A stretch of 43,823 nucleotides of DNA from CAYLLE01 sp964384485 (GTDB taxonomy: Bacteria > Spirochaetota > Spirochaetia > CAYLLE01), in assembly GCA_964384485.1 (NCBI GenBank), contig CAYLLE010000017.1:1-43823 (forward strand). Direction: 5' to 3'. Below the pieces are notes generated by a model, which saw only the letters and a list, made by a program, of their open reading frames with translations, searched no databases and had not been told where the DNA came from. Position numbers and translations under genes: made by a program. Shown here in pieces: positions 25,037 through 33,244 of the stretch (the stretch's first letter is position 1; every line of letters begins with the position of its first letter).

Positions 25037-26734
25037 ATGGATATTCAGCAAATACTGAAACAAACGTCTCTGATGCTTTTTCTTTTCGTTTTTGCGCTGA
25101 TGCCCGTTTTTTCTGAAGGTGATGAGGAGATTGCTGAGTTTTATTTCAACGGTGCCGCGGAACTCGCGGAAGAAGGGGATACCCCTGGAGCCCTGCAGCT
25201 GCTCAATATTTCGCTCGAATATAATCCGGAAGATTCAGACACATATTATTTAAAAGCCGAACTGCTTTTACGTGACCAGGAATCCACGGCAGAAGGAATT
25301 GAACTGCTCCGCTCGGCCCTGGAATACGGCAATTGGAATACCTATACCGATTGGGAATGCAGGCTTAACTTAGCGGAAGTATATCTGCGGACCCTGCAGT
25401 TTACGGCCGGTTTGGATACCCTCCTGGAAATTCCCCCCGAAAACGTCCGGAGCAATCCGTATTATTACTATCTTCTCGCGGCAATGTACCGTGAGCTGGA
25501 AAATTATCCTCAATATCGGGAATATTTGTCGGCAGGGAGAGGTTTGCATCCTGATGATCCCCGGCTGCAGCACCTGGCATTTGAAGATAAATTACCCCGG
25601 TATGAGGAAAAAGTCTGGTTAGAAGACTGGCAAACCTCCGACAGGGAATATCTCCGCTATTTGCTTGATTATCTTCTTCGATGTGTCAGATATCAAATCA
25701 CCGATAATGATTTTTTAATCGAAAAGACAAATGAATACCGGCAAAAAAAGGGAGACGATCCCCTTGCTTATTTAGTAGATTTATACACCGGTGCTGACGC
25801 GAAAGGTGTCGCGGAAGAGTTCTACTCAAAATATCCGGATGATCTTTTTGCGTTACGAAATATTATGCGTGAATTAAAGAACGAAGAGCAGAAAAAGGAC
25901 TTCATTACACAGTACCGGGATTATACCGGGCCATTATTATCCGATGAAGATAGGAACGGATATTGGGAAGAGACCCTTACCGTGGAGAATGGAAAGATTC
26001 GTGCCTATAAAAAGGATAACGATCAGGACGGAATACCGGAGATTTCAATCCATCTGAACGGGCAGCCTGAGACGGTTGAGCTGCAGGGCGGGGGAGTTCG
26101 CTTTACATACCGTCAATATCCTGAAGTTGGTACAATAGTCCTTACACCCGAAAATCCATACGGGATTCCTGTAGCACAGGATAATGAGGTTACATACTTA
26201 CTTAGACCGGATAGTTTGACCTTTTCGCTCTATCCGGTTTCAGGTCCCGTTCATCAGCTGGAAGATTACATGCGGGAACGAATTATACCGTATATACCGG
26301 TAATCGAAGAAAAAGTTCTTATGGAAACTGCATACAGGATTCAAAATAGTTTCTCCGGTTCTCAAACAGTGAACTGGATTTTGGAAGTCGGTAATGGTTC
26401 TCCGGTTAAGATGGTGCAGGACACAGCGGGAGACGGAGAATGGGACAGGATCATTCTCTATCAAGCCGGCAATCCCTCCGAGGGAATGAGAGATCCTGAC
26501 GGTGACGGCATTTTTGAGGTGCTGGAACTTTATTCCGACGGTAAAATTGCTACCGTAATGTATGATGAGGACGGAGACGGAAATCCTGAATATGTAAAAC
26601 AGTCCCGGCCGAATGACCAGGTGCTGTGGGATTATAATGATGACGGTATTATCGACGACCGTGAAATCATGCTGGGGAGGAACCGGATTCTCCGGGAACT
26701 CCAAGGCTTCAACGCAATTATTAACCGGGAATAA
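25037..26734 (+). CDS. exported TPR protein with DxDxDG calcium-binding-like loops
   Basis: Protein of 565 residues. The N-terminus looks like a signal peptide, with a hydrophobic core LMLFLFVFALMPVFS and likely cleavage near residue 26. TPR-like helical repeats cover about 33-180 (AEEGDTPGALQLLNISLEYNPED is the clearest part, residues 44-66). The C-terminal half has a series of D-x-D/N/A-x-D/N-G loops: DEDRNG 303, DNDQDG 327, DTAGDG 462, DPDGDG 486, DEDGDG 510 and DYNDDG 532, the last four about 22-24 residues apart. Such loops bind calcium in EF-hand, dockerin and thrombospondin-3 repeats. It starts one base after the ftsH stop with no clear ribosome binding site, suggesting coupling. Function unknown; probably periplasmic. 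Confidence 0.8.
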   Translation: MDIQQILKQTSLMLFLFVFALMPVFSEGDEEIAEFYFNGAAELAEEGDTPGALQLLNISLEYNPEDSDTYYLKAELLLRDQESTAEGIELLRSALEYGNWNTYTDWECRLNLAEVYLRTLQFTAGLDTLLEIPPENVRSNPYYYYLLAAMYRELENYPQYREYLSAGRGLHPDDPRLQHLAFEDKLPRYEEKVWLEDWQTSDREYLRYLLDYLLRCVRYQITDNDFLIEKTNEYRQKKGDDPLAYLVDLYTGADAKGVAEEFYSKYPDDLFALRNIMRELKNEEQKKDFITQYRDYTGPLLSDEDRNGYWEETLTVENGKIRAYKKDNDQDGIPEISIHLNGQPETVELQGGGVRFTYRQYPEVGTIVLTPENPYGIPVAQDNEVTYLLRPDSLTFSLYPVSGPVHQLEDYMRERIIPYIPVIEEKVLMETAYRIQNSFSGSQTVNWILEVGNGSPVKMVQDTAGDGEWDRIILYQAGNPSEGMRDPDGDGIFEVLELYSDGKIATVMYDEDGDGNPEYVKQSRPNDQVLWDYNDDGIIDDREIMLGRNRILRELQGFNAIINRE

Positions 26735-26751
26735 CCGTTCAGGGAGGATCC

Positions 26752-28530
26752 GTGAAATTATATTATATTATCCCCTTTGTCATGTTAGCTGCTGTTGCCG
26801 GCTGCCGGACTCCGAATGATATCCCGTTAGGATATCCGGTAACAACCAAAGAGTTAATTATTGAAAATTTGGAACAGCTTTCCGACGATGGTGAATACGC
26901 GGAGCTTGTCCAATATATCTCCTACCTAAACAGAAGCAGGAATCCGGTGGACCGGACGGTGCTGGAGTCATACTTCGAGAATGGTGTCGAAAATCTGACG
27001 AAAATTTTTTATGAGGCTGTTGAGAAGGAGAATTATAAAGACGCCCTTGTGTATTGGCATTCCCTAAAAACCCTGAACAGTAAGCCTGAATCATCTTTCT
27101 CGATGGGTGATCTTTATGCCGAAACCGCTCTCAAATATCTTGAAAAGGATAATATTCCGGCATCCATGTCGATCTTACTAGAAATGGATGATCTTGGCGC
27201 ATTGGACACGGATAAACTCATACGATTCGGACGGGCCGCTTTCGGCATCGGTCATGTTACTGTATTTAATAAAATTGCGGATATTATCAAGGAGAGGGAA
27301 CCTGAAACCTATCTCCGGTATAAAGATCTGACAATAGAGCAGCCTACACCTGCAGAGTTAATTTCCGGTACCTGTACAATCTGGGTGAACAGGGGAATAA
27401 AGATTGAAGGCGGAATAGGATTGCCCGATAGAGTTATCGGAAGCGGATTTTTTATCGATTCCCGGGGGTACCTCATAACGAACTACCATGTAATTGCTTC
27501 TGAAGTTGACCCGGAATACGAAGGATATTCGAGATTATATATACGGCTTCCCGGAAAATATGATGAAAAAATCCCAGCTAAAGTAATCGGATATGACCGG
27601 CTTTTTGATGTGGCTCTGTTAAAAGTACCCATAGAGCCTCCTTTCATATTTTCGTTTACCGGAAAGAAAGAACTTAAACCGGGAACTGATATTCTGGCTA
27701 TCGGATCTCCCGTGGGGCTAGATATGACTATCACCTCCGGGATTATTTCTGCCGTCGGAAGAAGATTCCTTCAAATTGGAGACGCACTCCAGGTTGATGT
27801 TCCGGTTAATCCCGGTTCAAGCGGAGGACCTCTTGTGACCCGCTCCGGCTTGCTTGTTGGTGTAATTTTCGCCGGGTTACCTCAATTCCAGGGAATTAAT
27901 TTCGCGATTCCCGGCCATTGGATTAACCGGTTTATTCCCATGATGTACGGAGGAGGCGAGGTATCACATCCCTGGTTCGGAGCGGCGGTACATGAGGAAG
28001 ATTCCGGTTTGAAAGTCATTTATGTGCAGCGGAACAGCCCTTCCGGTAAAGGCGGACTTCAATTCGGCGACCGCATTATTTCGATAGACGGCAGATCCGT
28101 TTCAAAGATACTGGATGCCCAGGAGATAATCATGGATCTTCCCGTAAACTCTCTAAGTCAAATAACATGGGAACGGGAGGGGAAGATCCATAAAGGATAT
28201 TTCGCATTGGAAGAACGGCCCCACCTTCCGTTGAAGTCTGCTCTGGAGAATGAACTGATTACCAGACTTTTCCCTCCGTTATTCGGATTTTCGGCGGAAA
28301 AAACAGGCGGATTTTTAAAAAAAGAATATGTTATAGATGAGATTTTTGATGGAAGCGTGGCGGATGAATCCGGTTTGTCGGAGGGTGATCCTCTGATCCT
28401 ACGGGAATGGACATATGATGATGAGTTTGAAGCGGTCATTATCCGGCTTTTTGTCAAGAAAAAAGATGCCGGTTTCATGGAAACGGGAATCCAGCTTGCT
28501 TCGTATTTAGAGACGGATATATTCCTCTGA
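26752..28530 (+). CDS. lipoprotein trypsin-like (HtrA/DegP-like) protease with two PDZ domains
   Basis: Protein of 592 residues. A lipoprotein signal ends AAVAGC with the lipid-bearing Cys18. A helical region (about 30-200) of TPR style follows. The serine protease domain has all three catalytic residues: H246 in TNYHVIA, D286 in LFDVALL and S357 in NPGSSGGP. PDZ1 covers about 405-485 (VQRNSPSGKGGLQFGDRIISID) and a more divergent PDZ2 about 505-590 (IFDGSVADESGLSEGDPLIL). The role is probably quality control or regulated proteolysis at the periplasmic face. The start is GTG at 26752 with GGGAGG 4 bases upstream. It follows the exported TPR gene by 17 bases, so the two likely work in the same compartment. 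Usual DegP lacks the long N-terminal helical region. Confidence 0.9.
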   Translation: MKLYYIIPFVMLAAVAGCRTPNDIPLGYPVTTKELIIENLEQLSDDGEYAELVQYISYLNRSRNPVDRTVLESYFENGVENLTKIFYEAVEKENYKDALVYWHSLKTLNSKPESSFSMGDLYAETALKYLEKDNIPASMSILLEMDDLGALDTDKLIRFGRAAFGIGHVTVFNKIADIIKEREPETYLRYKDLTIEQPTPAELISGTCTIWVNRGIKIEGGIGLPDRVIGSGFFIDSRGYLITNYHVIASEVDPEYEGYSRLYIRLPGKYDEKIPAKVIGYDRLFDVALLKVPIEPPFIFSFTGKKELKPGTDILAIGSPVGLDMTITSGIISAVGRRFLQIGDALQVDVPVNPGSSGGPLVTRSGLLVGVIFAGLPQFQGINFAIPGHWINRFIPMMYGGGEVSHPWFGAAVHEEDSGLKVIYVQRNSPSGKGGLQFGDRIISIDGRSVSKILDAQEIIMDLPVNSLSQITWEREGKIHKGYFALEERPHLPLKSALENELITRLFPPLFGFSAEKTGGFLKKEYVIDEIFDGSVADESGLSEGDPLILREWTYDDEFEAVIIRLFVKKKDAGFMETGIQLASYLETDIFL

Positions 28531-28534
28531 AAAT

Positions 28535-28563
28535 TTGCAAACACACCTGCTTTAACCTATAAC
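28535..28563 (+). promoter_or_regulatory. promoter of the STAS-cheA-cheR-cheB operon
   Basis: TTGCAA at 28535-28540, 17 bases, TATAAC at 28558-28563; expected start about 28570, followed by a leader with AGGAGG. No sigma-28 flagellar element was found here. Confidence 0.55.
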
Positions 28564-28618
28564 AATAGTATGGGTAAAAAAAACAAAAAGTATATTTCAT
28601 CTCAGGAGGATTTGAAGG

Positions 28619-28972
28619 ATGCCTTCGGCTGAATCAATAAAAATTCTCTCTTATGACGGTTCTGTTGGAATAGAGCGGGCGGTGAAAATAAAAAATGACA
28701 TTATGGAAATGTTTAAAGATCATAAAATTGTAACCGTGAACATGTCCCGGATACAGAAAATTGATCTGTCTTTCATACAGATACTTTACGCGGCCCGGAG
28801 AGAAGCCGGGATCAGAAAAAAAGAATTTCACATATCCGGAACGCTCTCTGAATCAGTAAAAGACGCATTTTTGGTCGGGGGATTTTGCAAAGAAGTTGGT
28901 GATGACGCGCAGACATTGGAAAAACAGCTTTTTGAATTTTCCCAGCAAAATTCAGGACAGGGCACAAAATGA
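28619..28972 (+). CDS. STAS-domain protein (anti-anti-sigma-like)
   Basis: Protein of 117 residues with a single STAS fold, like SpoIIAA/RsbV. The region VTVNMSRIQKIDLSFIQILY ends beta-strand 3 and enters the helix that carries the phosphorylated Ser/Thr in the family. Here D49-L50-S51 aligns with the DSSG-type site, so S51 is the likely phosphorylation site. A strong AGGAGG ribosome binding site is present. It overlaps cheA by 4 bases (ATGA), so it is coupled to CheA and may couple the kinase to partners or be part of the output. Confidence 0.85.
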   Translation: MPSAESIKILSYDGSVGIERAVKIKNDIMEMFKDHKIVTVNMSRIQKIDLSFIQILYAARREAGIRKKEFHISGTLSESVKDAFLVGGFCKEVGDDAQTLEKQLFEFSQQNSGQGTK

Positions 28973-31131
28973 TTGACAAATTTAAAGACACTTTTAAAGA
29001 AGAAGCGTACGAACTGCTGAATAAACTCGAGGACTGTCTTTTAGTCGTCGAAGAAAATCCTGATAACAGAGACGAAGTATCAGCTCTTTTCCGGACTATG
29101 CACACCATCAAGGGGTCAGCGGCAATGTTCGGGTTCCAGCATATTTCTGATTTCACCCATGAAGTGGAGAGTATTCTGGAGCTTGTACGCGAAGGAAAAA
29201 TCAAAATCGGCCCGGAGCTTATAGATTTAACATTGAAAGCCCGGGACCATATCAGGAATATGCTTGACCAGGAAGATCCTCCACCGAAGCAGTATATTCA
29301 GATCTCGGAATCACTGGAAAATCAGTTCCGGGCACTGGTGGAGTCACGAACAAAACCCGCGCAGAAACGGGGAATAACTGTTCCCCCGGAAGCAGGCATA
29401 ATCACCGACGAGGAATCAGCCGGTAAACAGGTAAAGGACGAGAAGCCGGTCCGGGAAGATACCCTTCAGGATCCGGTCACCTATCGAATCAGATTTAAAC
29501 CCGGACCCGATCTGTTCCAAAATGGAACAAATCCGCTCATGCTGTTGGATGAGCTCAGAGATCTTGGTGAGTTTACCTGTGTTTCCTACACCGATTCCAT
29601 ACCGGCTCTGAACGGATTTGATCCGGAGGTGTGTTCGGTTTATTGGGATATAATCTTGACGACAAACAAAAACAAGAACCGGATAAGGGATGTCTTTGTT
29701 TTCGTGGAGGATTCGGCACATATAGATATTGACTGCATCGATAATCTTACTACCCTGGACGACGGACGATATAAACGTCTGGGTGATATTCTGGAAGAGC
29801 GCGGTGTAATCGATAATGTAACCATCGAACATGCCGCTGCCAGGCAGAAACGGCTGGGTGAGATGCTGGTTGAGGAAGGGGTCAATCCTACCGAAATTGA
29901 ATCAGCCTTGGAAGAACAGCGGCATGTGGAGAGAGTACGCCAACGGGCCCAGAATGAGCTTGCCTCTTCGTCAATACGGGTAAGCTCGGAAAAGCTTGAC
30001 GAACTGGTAGATTTAGTCGGTGAACTGGTAACTCTACAGGCCCGGTTCAGCCAGACCTCAAATCAGCTTGGTAACGGAGAAATCACCTCCCTTACCGAGA
30101 ATCTTGAACGGCTGACATCGGAACTCCGAGACGGCACAATGACACTCCGGATGCTTCCTATTGGAACAACTTTTTCGAAGTTCCGGAGGCTTGTCAGAGA
30201 TCTCTCCCAGGAATTGGGAAAAGAGGTTGATATTGCGACTTTCGGCGGAGAAACAGAACTTGACAAAACGGTAATTGAAAAGCTCAACGATCCTTTAATC
30301 CATATCATCAGAAACTGTATAGATCACGGTATAGAAGATCCGGAAAACCGTAAAAACACTGGTAAAAAAACCGCTGGTACAATCAAGCTTTCCGCAGAAC
30401 ACTCAGGAGCTTCGGTTCTTATTTCCATTGAAGATGACGGTAAAGGATTGGATAAACAGAAAATATTTCAAAAAGCCCTTGACCGGGAAATTGTATCCGA
30501 GGGTACCCAGCTGACTGACGAAGAGATATATGAACTTATTTTCGCGCCGGGCTTTTCTACCGCAGCCCAGGTCACGAATGTTTCCGGCCGGGGTGTCGGA
30601 ATGGATGTTGTTAAACGGGCTATTGAAGGATTGGGCGGCTCAGTATCGGTGGAAAGTGAAACCGGCAAATTCACCCGGATTACCCTAAAGATACCGCTGA
30701 CGCTGGCAATCATCGAAGGGCTCCTGGTTGAAGTATGCGGAGAGCATTACGTATTTCCCCTCGCGGCCGTTGAAGAATGTATTGAACATCAGGGCAGGGA
30801 CAAAAGACGGGATGATAAAAATATCCTTTCTAACCGCGGTGAAGTACTGCCGTATATTCGTCTGAGTGACTTATTTAATATTGAAAAAAGAAGTCAGGAA
30901 ATAGAACAGATTGTTGTGGTGAACTCCAACGGTTCCCGGATCGGATTCGTTGTGGATAATGTTATTGGTGATTATCAAACAGTAATAAAAAATCTCGGGA
31001 AAATGTATAAAAATATAAGCGGGATCTCCGGAGCCACAATACTCGGAGACGGTTCGGTGGCTCTTATACTTGATGTTAACAAGCTCGTTACCATTTGCAA
31101 CCGCAGCGGTGAAGAAGTGCTTCAAGGATAG
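28969..31131 (+). CDS. cheA: chemotaxis histidine kinase CheA with inserted MshEN-like motifs
   Basis: CheA, 720 residues. The HPt domain carries H45 (TMHTIKGSAAMFGF). A P2-like region occupies about 168-255. An unusual segment at 270-317 holds two tandem copies of an RLGxxLxxxG...Q motif: R270-Q293 and R295-Q317. This is the pattern of the MshEN/T2SSE_N fold, which binds c-di-GMP in MshE. Dimerisation (about 335-400) and ATPase domains follow with N box DPLIHIIRNCIDHGIE, G1 DDGKG, F box FAPGFST and G2 GRGVGMDVV. A CheW-like domain ends the protein. It belongs to a STAS-cheA-cheR-cheB operon with no cheW or receptor nearby, so its partners must lie elsewhere. Confidence 0.96.
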   Translation: MIDKFKDTFKEEAYELLNKLEDCLLVVEENPDNRDEVSALFRTMHTIKGSAAMFGFQHISDFTHEVESILELVREGKIKIGPELIDLTLKARDHIRNMLDQEDPPPKQYIQISESLENQFRALVESRTKPAQKRGITVPPEAGIITDEESAGKQVKDEKPVREDTLQDPVTYRIRFKPGPDLFQNGTNPLMLLDELRDLGEFTCVSYTDSIPALNGFDPEVCSVYWDIILTTNKNKNRIRDVFVFVEDSAHIDIDCIDNLTTLDDGRYKRLGDILEERGVIDNVTIEHAAARQKRLGEMLVEEGVNPTEIESALEEQRHVERVRQRAQNELASSSIRVSSEKLDELVDLVGELVTLQARFSQTSNQLGNGEITSLTENLERLTSELRDGTMTLRMLPIGTTFSKFRRLVRDLSQELGKEVDIATFGGETELDKTVIEKLNDPLIHIIRNCIDHGIEDPENRKNTGKKTAGTIKLSAEHSGASVLISIEDDGKGLDKQKIFQKALDREIVSEGTQLTDEEIYELIFAPGFSTAAQVTNVSGRGVGMDVVKRAIEGLGGSVSVESETGKFTRITLKIPLTLAIIEGLLVEVCGEHYVFPLAAVEECIEHQGRDKRRDDKNILSNRGEVLPYIRLSDLFNIEKRSQEIEQIVVVNSNGSRIGFVVDNVIGDYQTVIKNLGKMYKNISGISGATILGDGSVALILDVNKLVTICNRSGEEVLQG

Positions 31132-31135
31132 GTGA

Positions 31136-32044
31136 ATGGAAAAGATTAAAAATAATCCGTCGAAAGAAAAATTCGAAGACAAGGACAGGGAAATATTTCC
31201 GTCCTCCTCGACAGTACTGTCGGAAGAACAATTTAAACGGCTGAGTACCTATATTGAAACCGAATTAGGGATCAAGATGCCGCCTGCCAAAAAAATAATG
31301 CTTGAATCGAGACTTCAGAAGCGGATTCGGGCTCTGCATTTAACTGCATTCGAAGAATATCTGGATCTGGTTTTTAGCGATGCCGCAACTGAAACAGAGC
31401 TGTTCCACATGATTGACGCGGTTACTACAAATAAAACCGATTTTTTCAGAGAACCTGATCATTTCGATTACATGCGTGATGTACTTCTACCCGAACGGTA
31501 TAACCGCAGCAGCTGGGGGAACAGAAACGGATTACGGGTTTGGTCCACCGCTTCTTCATCAGGAGAAGAACCCTATACAATCGCGATGATACTGCAGGAT
31601 TTTAAGGAACAGGTCAATAATTTTCGTTACGCTGTATTAGGTACCGATATATCTACCGATATGCTCGAACGGGGAAGAAAAGCGGTTTATACTGAGGAGA
31701 GAGTTATCCCTATACCGCAGGCGTATAAAAAACGGTATCTCCTAAGAAACAAGGACCGCTCTTCAAACCTTTACCGGGTAGTCCCGGAACTCAGACGCAG
31801 GGTGATGTTTCACCGGCTGAATCTTATGGCTGATGATTTCGGAATAGATGAACGATTCGAAATCATCTTCTGCAGAAACGTCATTATTTATTTCGATCGG
31901 CAAAACCAGTCGAAATTGCTGAGAAAACTGTACAATTATCTGATTCCAGGAGGTTATCTCTTTCTCGGTCATTCCGAAACACTCGCGGGAATGGAACTGC
32001 CGTTATATTCTGTTGCACCCACAATCTACAGGAAACCGGAATAG
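31136..32044 (+). CDS. cheR: chemoreceptor glutamate methyltransferase CheR
   Basis: CheR, 302 residues, methylates receptor glutamates with S-adenosylmethionine. The N-terminal helical domain is at about 25-100, with TTNKTDFFREPDHFDYM at its end. The SAM-binding domain has RVWSTASSSGEEPYTIAM, LGTDISTDMLERGRKA, EIIFCRNVIIYFD and LFLGHSETL. A poorly conserved tail of about 25 residues precedes the domain. It follows cheA by 4 bases. Its presence implies methylated receptors encoded elsewhere. Confidence 0.96.
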   Translation: MEKIKNNPSKEKFEDKDREIFPSSSTVLSEEQFKRLSTYIETELGIKMPPAKKIMLESRLQKRIRALHLTAFEEYLDLVFSDAATETELFHMIDAVTTNKTDFFREPDHFDYMRDVLLPERYNRSSWGNRNGLRVWSTASSSGEEPYTIAMILQDFKEQVNNFRYAVLGTDISTDMLERGRKAVYTEERVIPIPQAYKKRYLLRNKDRSSNLYRVVPELRRRVMFHRLNLMADDFGIDERFEIIFCRNVIIYFDRQNQSKLLRKLYNYLIPGGYLFLGHSETLAGMELPLYSVAPTIYRKPE

Positions 32045-32055
32045 GGAGAGATAGA

Positions 32056-33144
32056 ATGAGTAATCAAAACAAGATACAGGTAATGATCGTAGATGATTCC
32101 GCTGTAGTGCGGGAAACCATAAAAGATATACTGGCCAGCGACCCGGGAATTGAAGTTGTAACGACTGCTTCCGATCCGATTATCGCGGCAAAAAAACTGC
32201 AGTCTTTTGTGCCTGATGTCATAACCCTGGATATAGAAATGCCCCGGATGGACGGGCTCAGTTTTCTCAGGAAGCTGATGAGCCAGCATCCGATTCCGGT
32301 TGTTGTCTGTTCGAGCCAGGCTGGTGAAGGATCCATGAACGCGTTAAAAGCTCTTGAGTACGGCGCCGTTGAGATCATCCAGAAACCGAAAGTGGGTACA
32401 AAGCAGTTTCTCGAAGAATCGAGAATCAGATTCTGCGACGCCGTTAAAGCGGCGCATTTGGCAAACGTCAAACAGATAAAACACGAGCCGGAATCCTTCC
32501 GGGATATCCCTCCGAAGTTGACCGCAGACGCGGTAATCTCTAAACCGCGAATCCAGCATCATATCATCGAAACAACTGAAAAAATTATAGTAGTAGGCGC
32601 CTCCACCGGCGGAACGGAAGCGCTGCGTGAATATCTAGAAGCCATGCCGCTGGATGCTCCGGGAATGGTTATCGTACAGCATATGCCGGAAAATTTTACC
32701 GCGGCATTCGCGAAACGTCTTGACGGGCTATGCAGGATGACCGTGAAGGAGGCTGAGGATAACGATTCCGTTGTCAGAGGCCGCGCTCTTATCGCCCCCG
32801 GGAATAGACACACACTTCTGAAGCGTTCCGGAGCGAGGTATTATGTTGAGGTTAAGGACGGTCCTCTTGTAAGCAGACACAGGCCGTCGGTGGATGTACT
32901 GTTCCGCTCGGCAGCCAGGTACGGAGGGAAAAATATCGTCGGAGTCATTATGACGGGTATGGGTGATGACGGCGCGAGAGGAATGGAAGAGATGAAAGAG
33001 TCGGGAAGTTTTAATATCGCTCAGGATGAAAAATCCTGTATAGTTTTCGGAATGCCGAATGAAGCGATAAAGCGGAACGCTGTTGATAAAATTGTCCCGC
33101 TGGACAGGATAGCTCAGCAGGTGCTCCAGGTATGTAAAGACTGA
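32056..33144 (+). CDS. cheB: chemoreceptor methylesterase CheB
   Basis: CheB, 362 residues. The N-terminal receiver has the acidic pair in IVDDSAV and the phosphorylation site D59 (VITLDIEMPRMDG). A linker (about 125-175) leads to the esterase with catalytic Ser in GASTGGTEAL, His in IVQHMPENFTAAFA and Asp in MGDDGARGM. It removes methyl groups placed by CheR, giving adaptation. AGGGAG precedes the ATG; it follows cheR by 11 bases. Confidence 0.96.
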   Translation: MSNQNKIQVMIVDDSAVVRETIKDILASDPGIEVVTTASDPIIAAKKLQSFVPDVITLDIEMPRMDGLSFLRKLMSQHPIPVVVCSSQAGEGSMNALKALEYGAVEIIQKPKVGTKQFLEESRIRFCDAVKAAHLANVKQIKHEPESFRDIPPKLTADAVISKPRIQHHIIETTEKIIVVGASTGGTEALREYLEAMPLDAPGMVIVQHMPENFTAAFAKRLDGLCRMTVKEAEDNDSVVRGRALIAPGNRHTLLKRSGARYYVEVKDGPLVSRHRPSVDVLFRSAARYGGKNIVGVIMTGMGDDGARGMEEMKESGSFNIAQDEKSCIVFGMPNEAIKRNAVDKIVPLDRIAQQVLQVCKD

Positions 33145-33188
33145 TAATGGAGGCTGTGCCCAGCTCTATAAATTATTTTTTTCTCCAT

Positions 33189-33217
33189 TTGAATTACCGG
33201 GGAATACCATTTAAAAT
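33189..33217 (+). promoter_or_regulatory. promoter of the hybrid kinase operon
   Basis: TTGAAT at 33189-33194, 17 bases, TAAAAT at 33212-33217; expected start about 33224, then AAGGAG and a TTG start at 33245. It gives the kinase genes expression separate from the cheB transcript. Confidence 0.55.
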
Positions 33218-33244
33218 AGTATTAGATACAAAAGGAGATTTAAA

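Noticed and set aside
33145..33188. Possible terminator after cheB (GGCTG/CAGCT followed by a T-run)
   Set aside because: The stem is only about 5 bp with wobble pairs and the T-run begins too far downstream.
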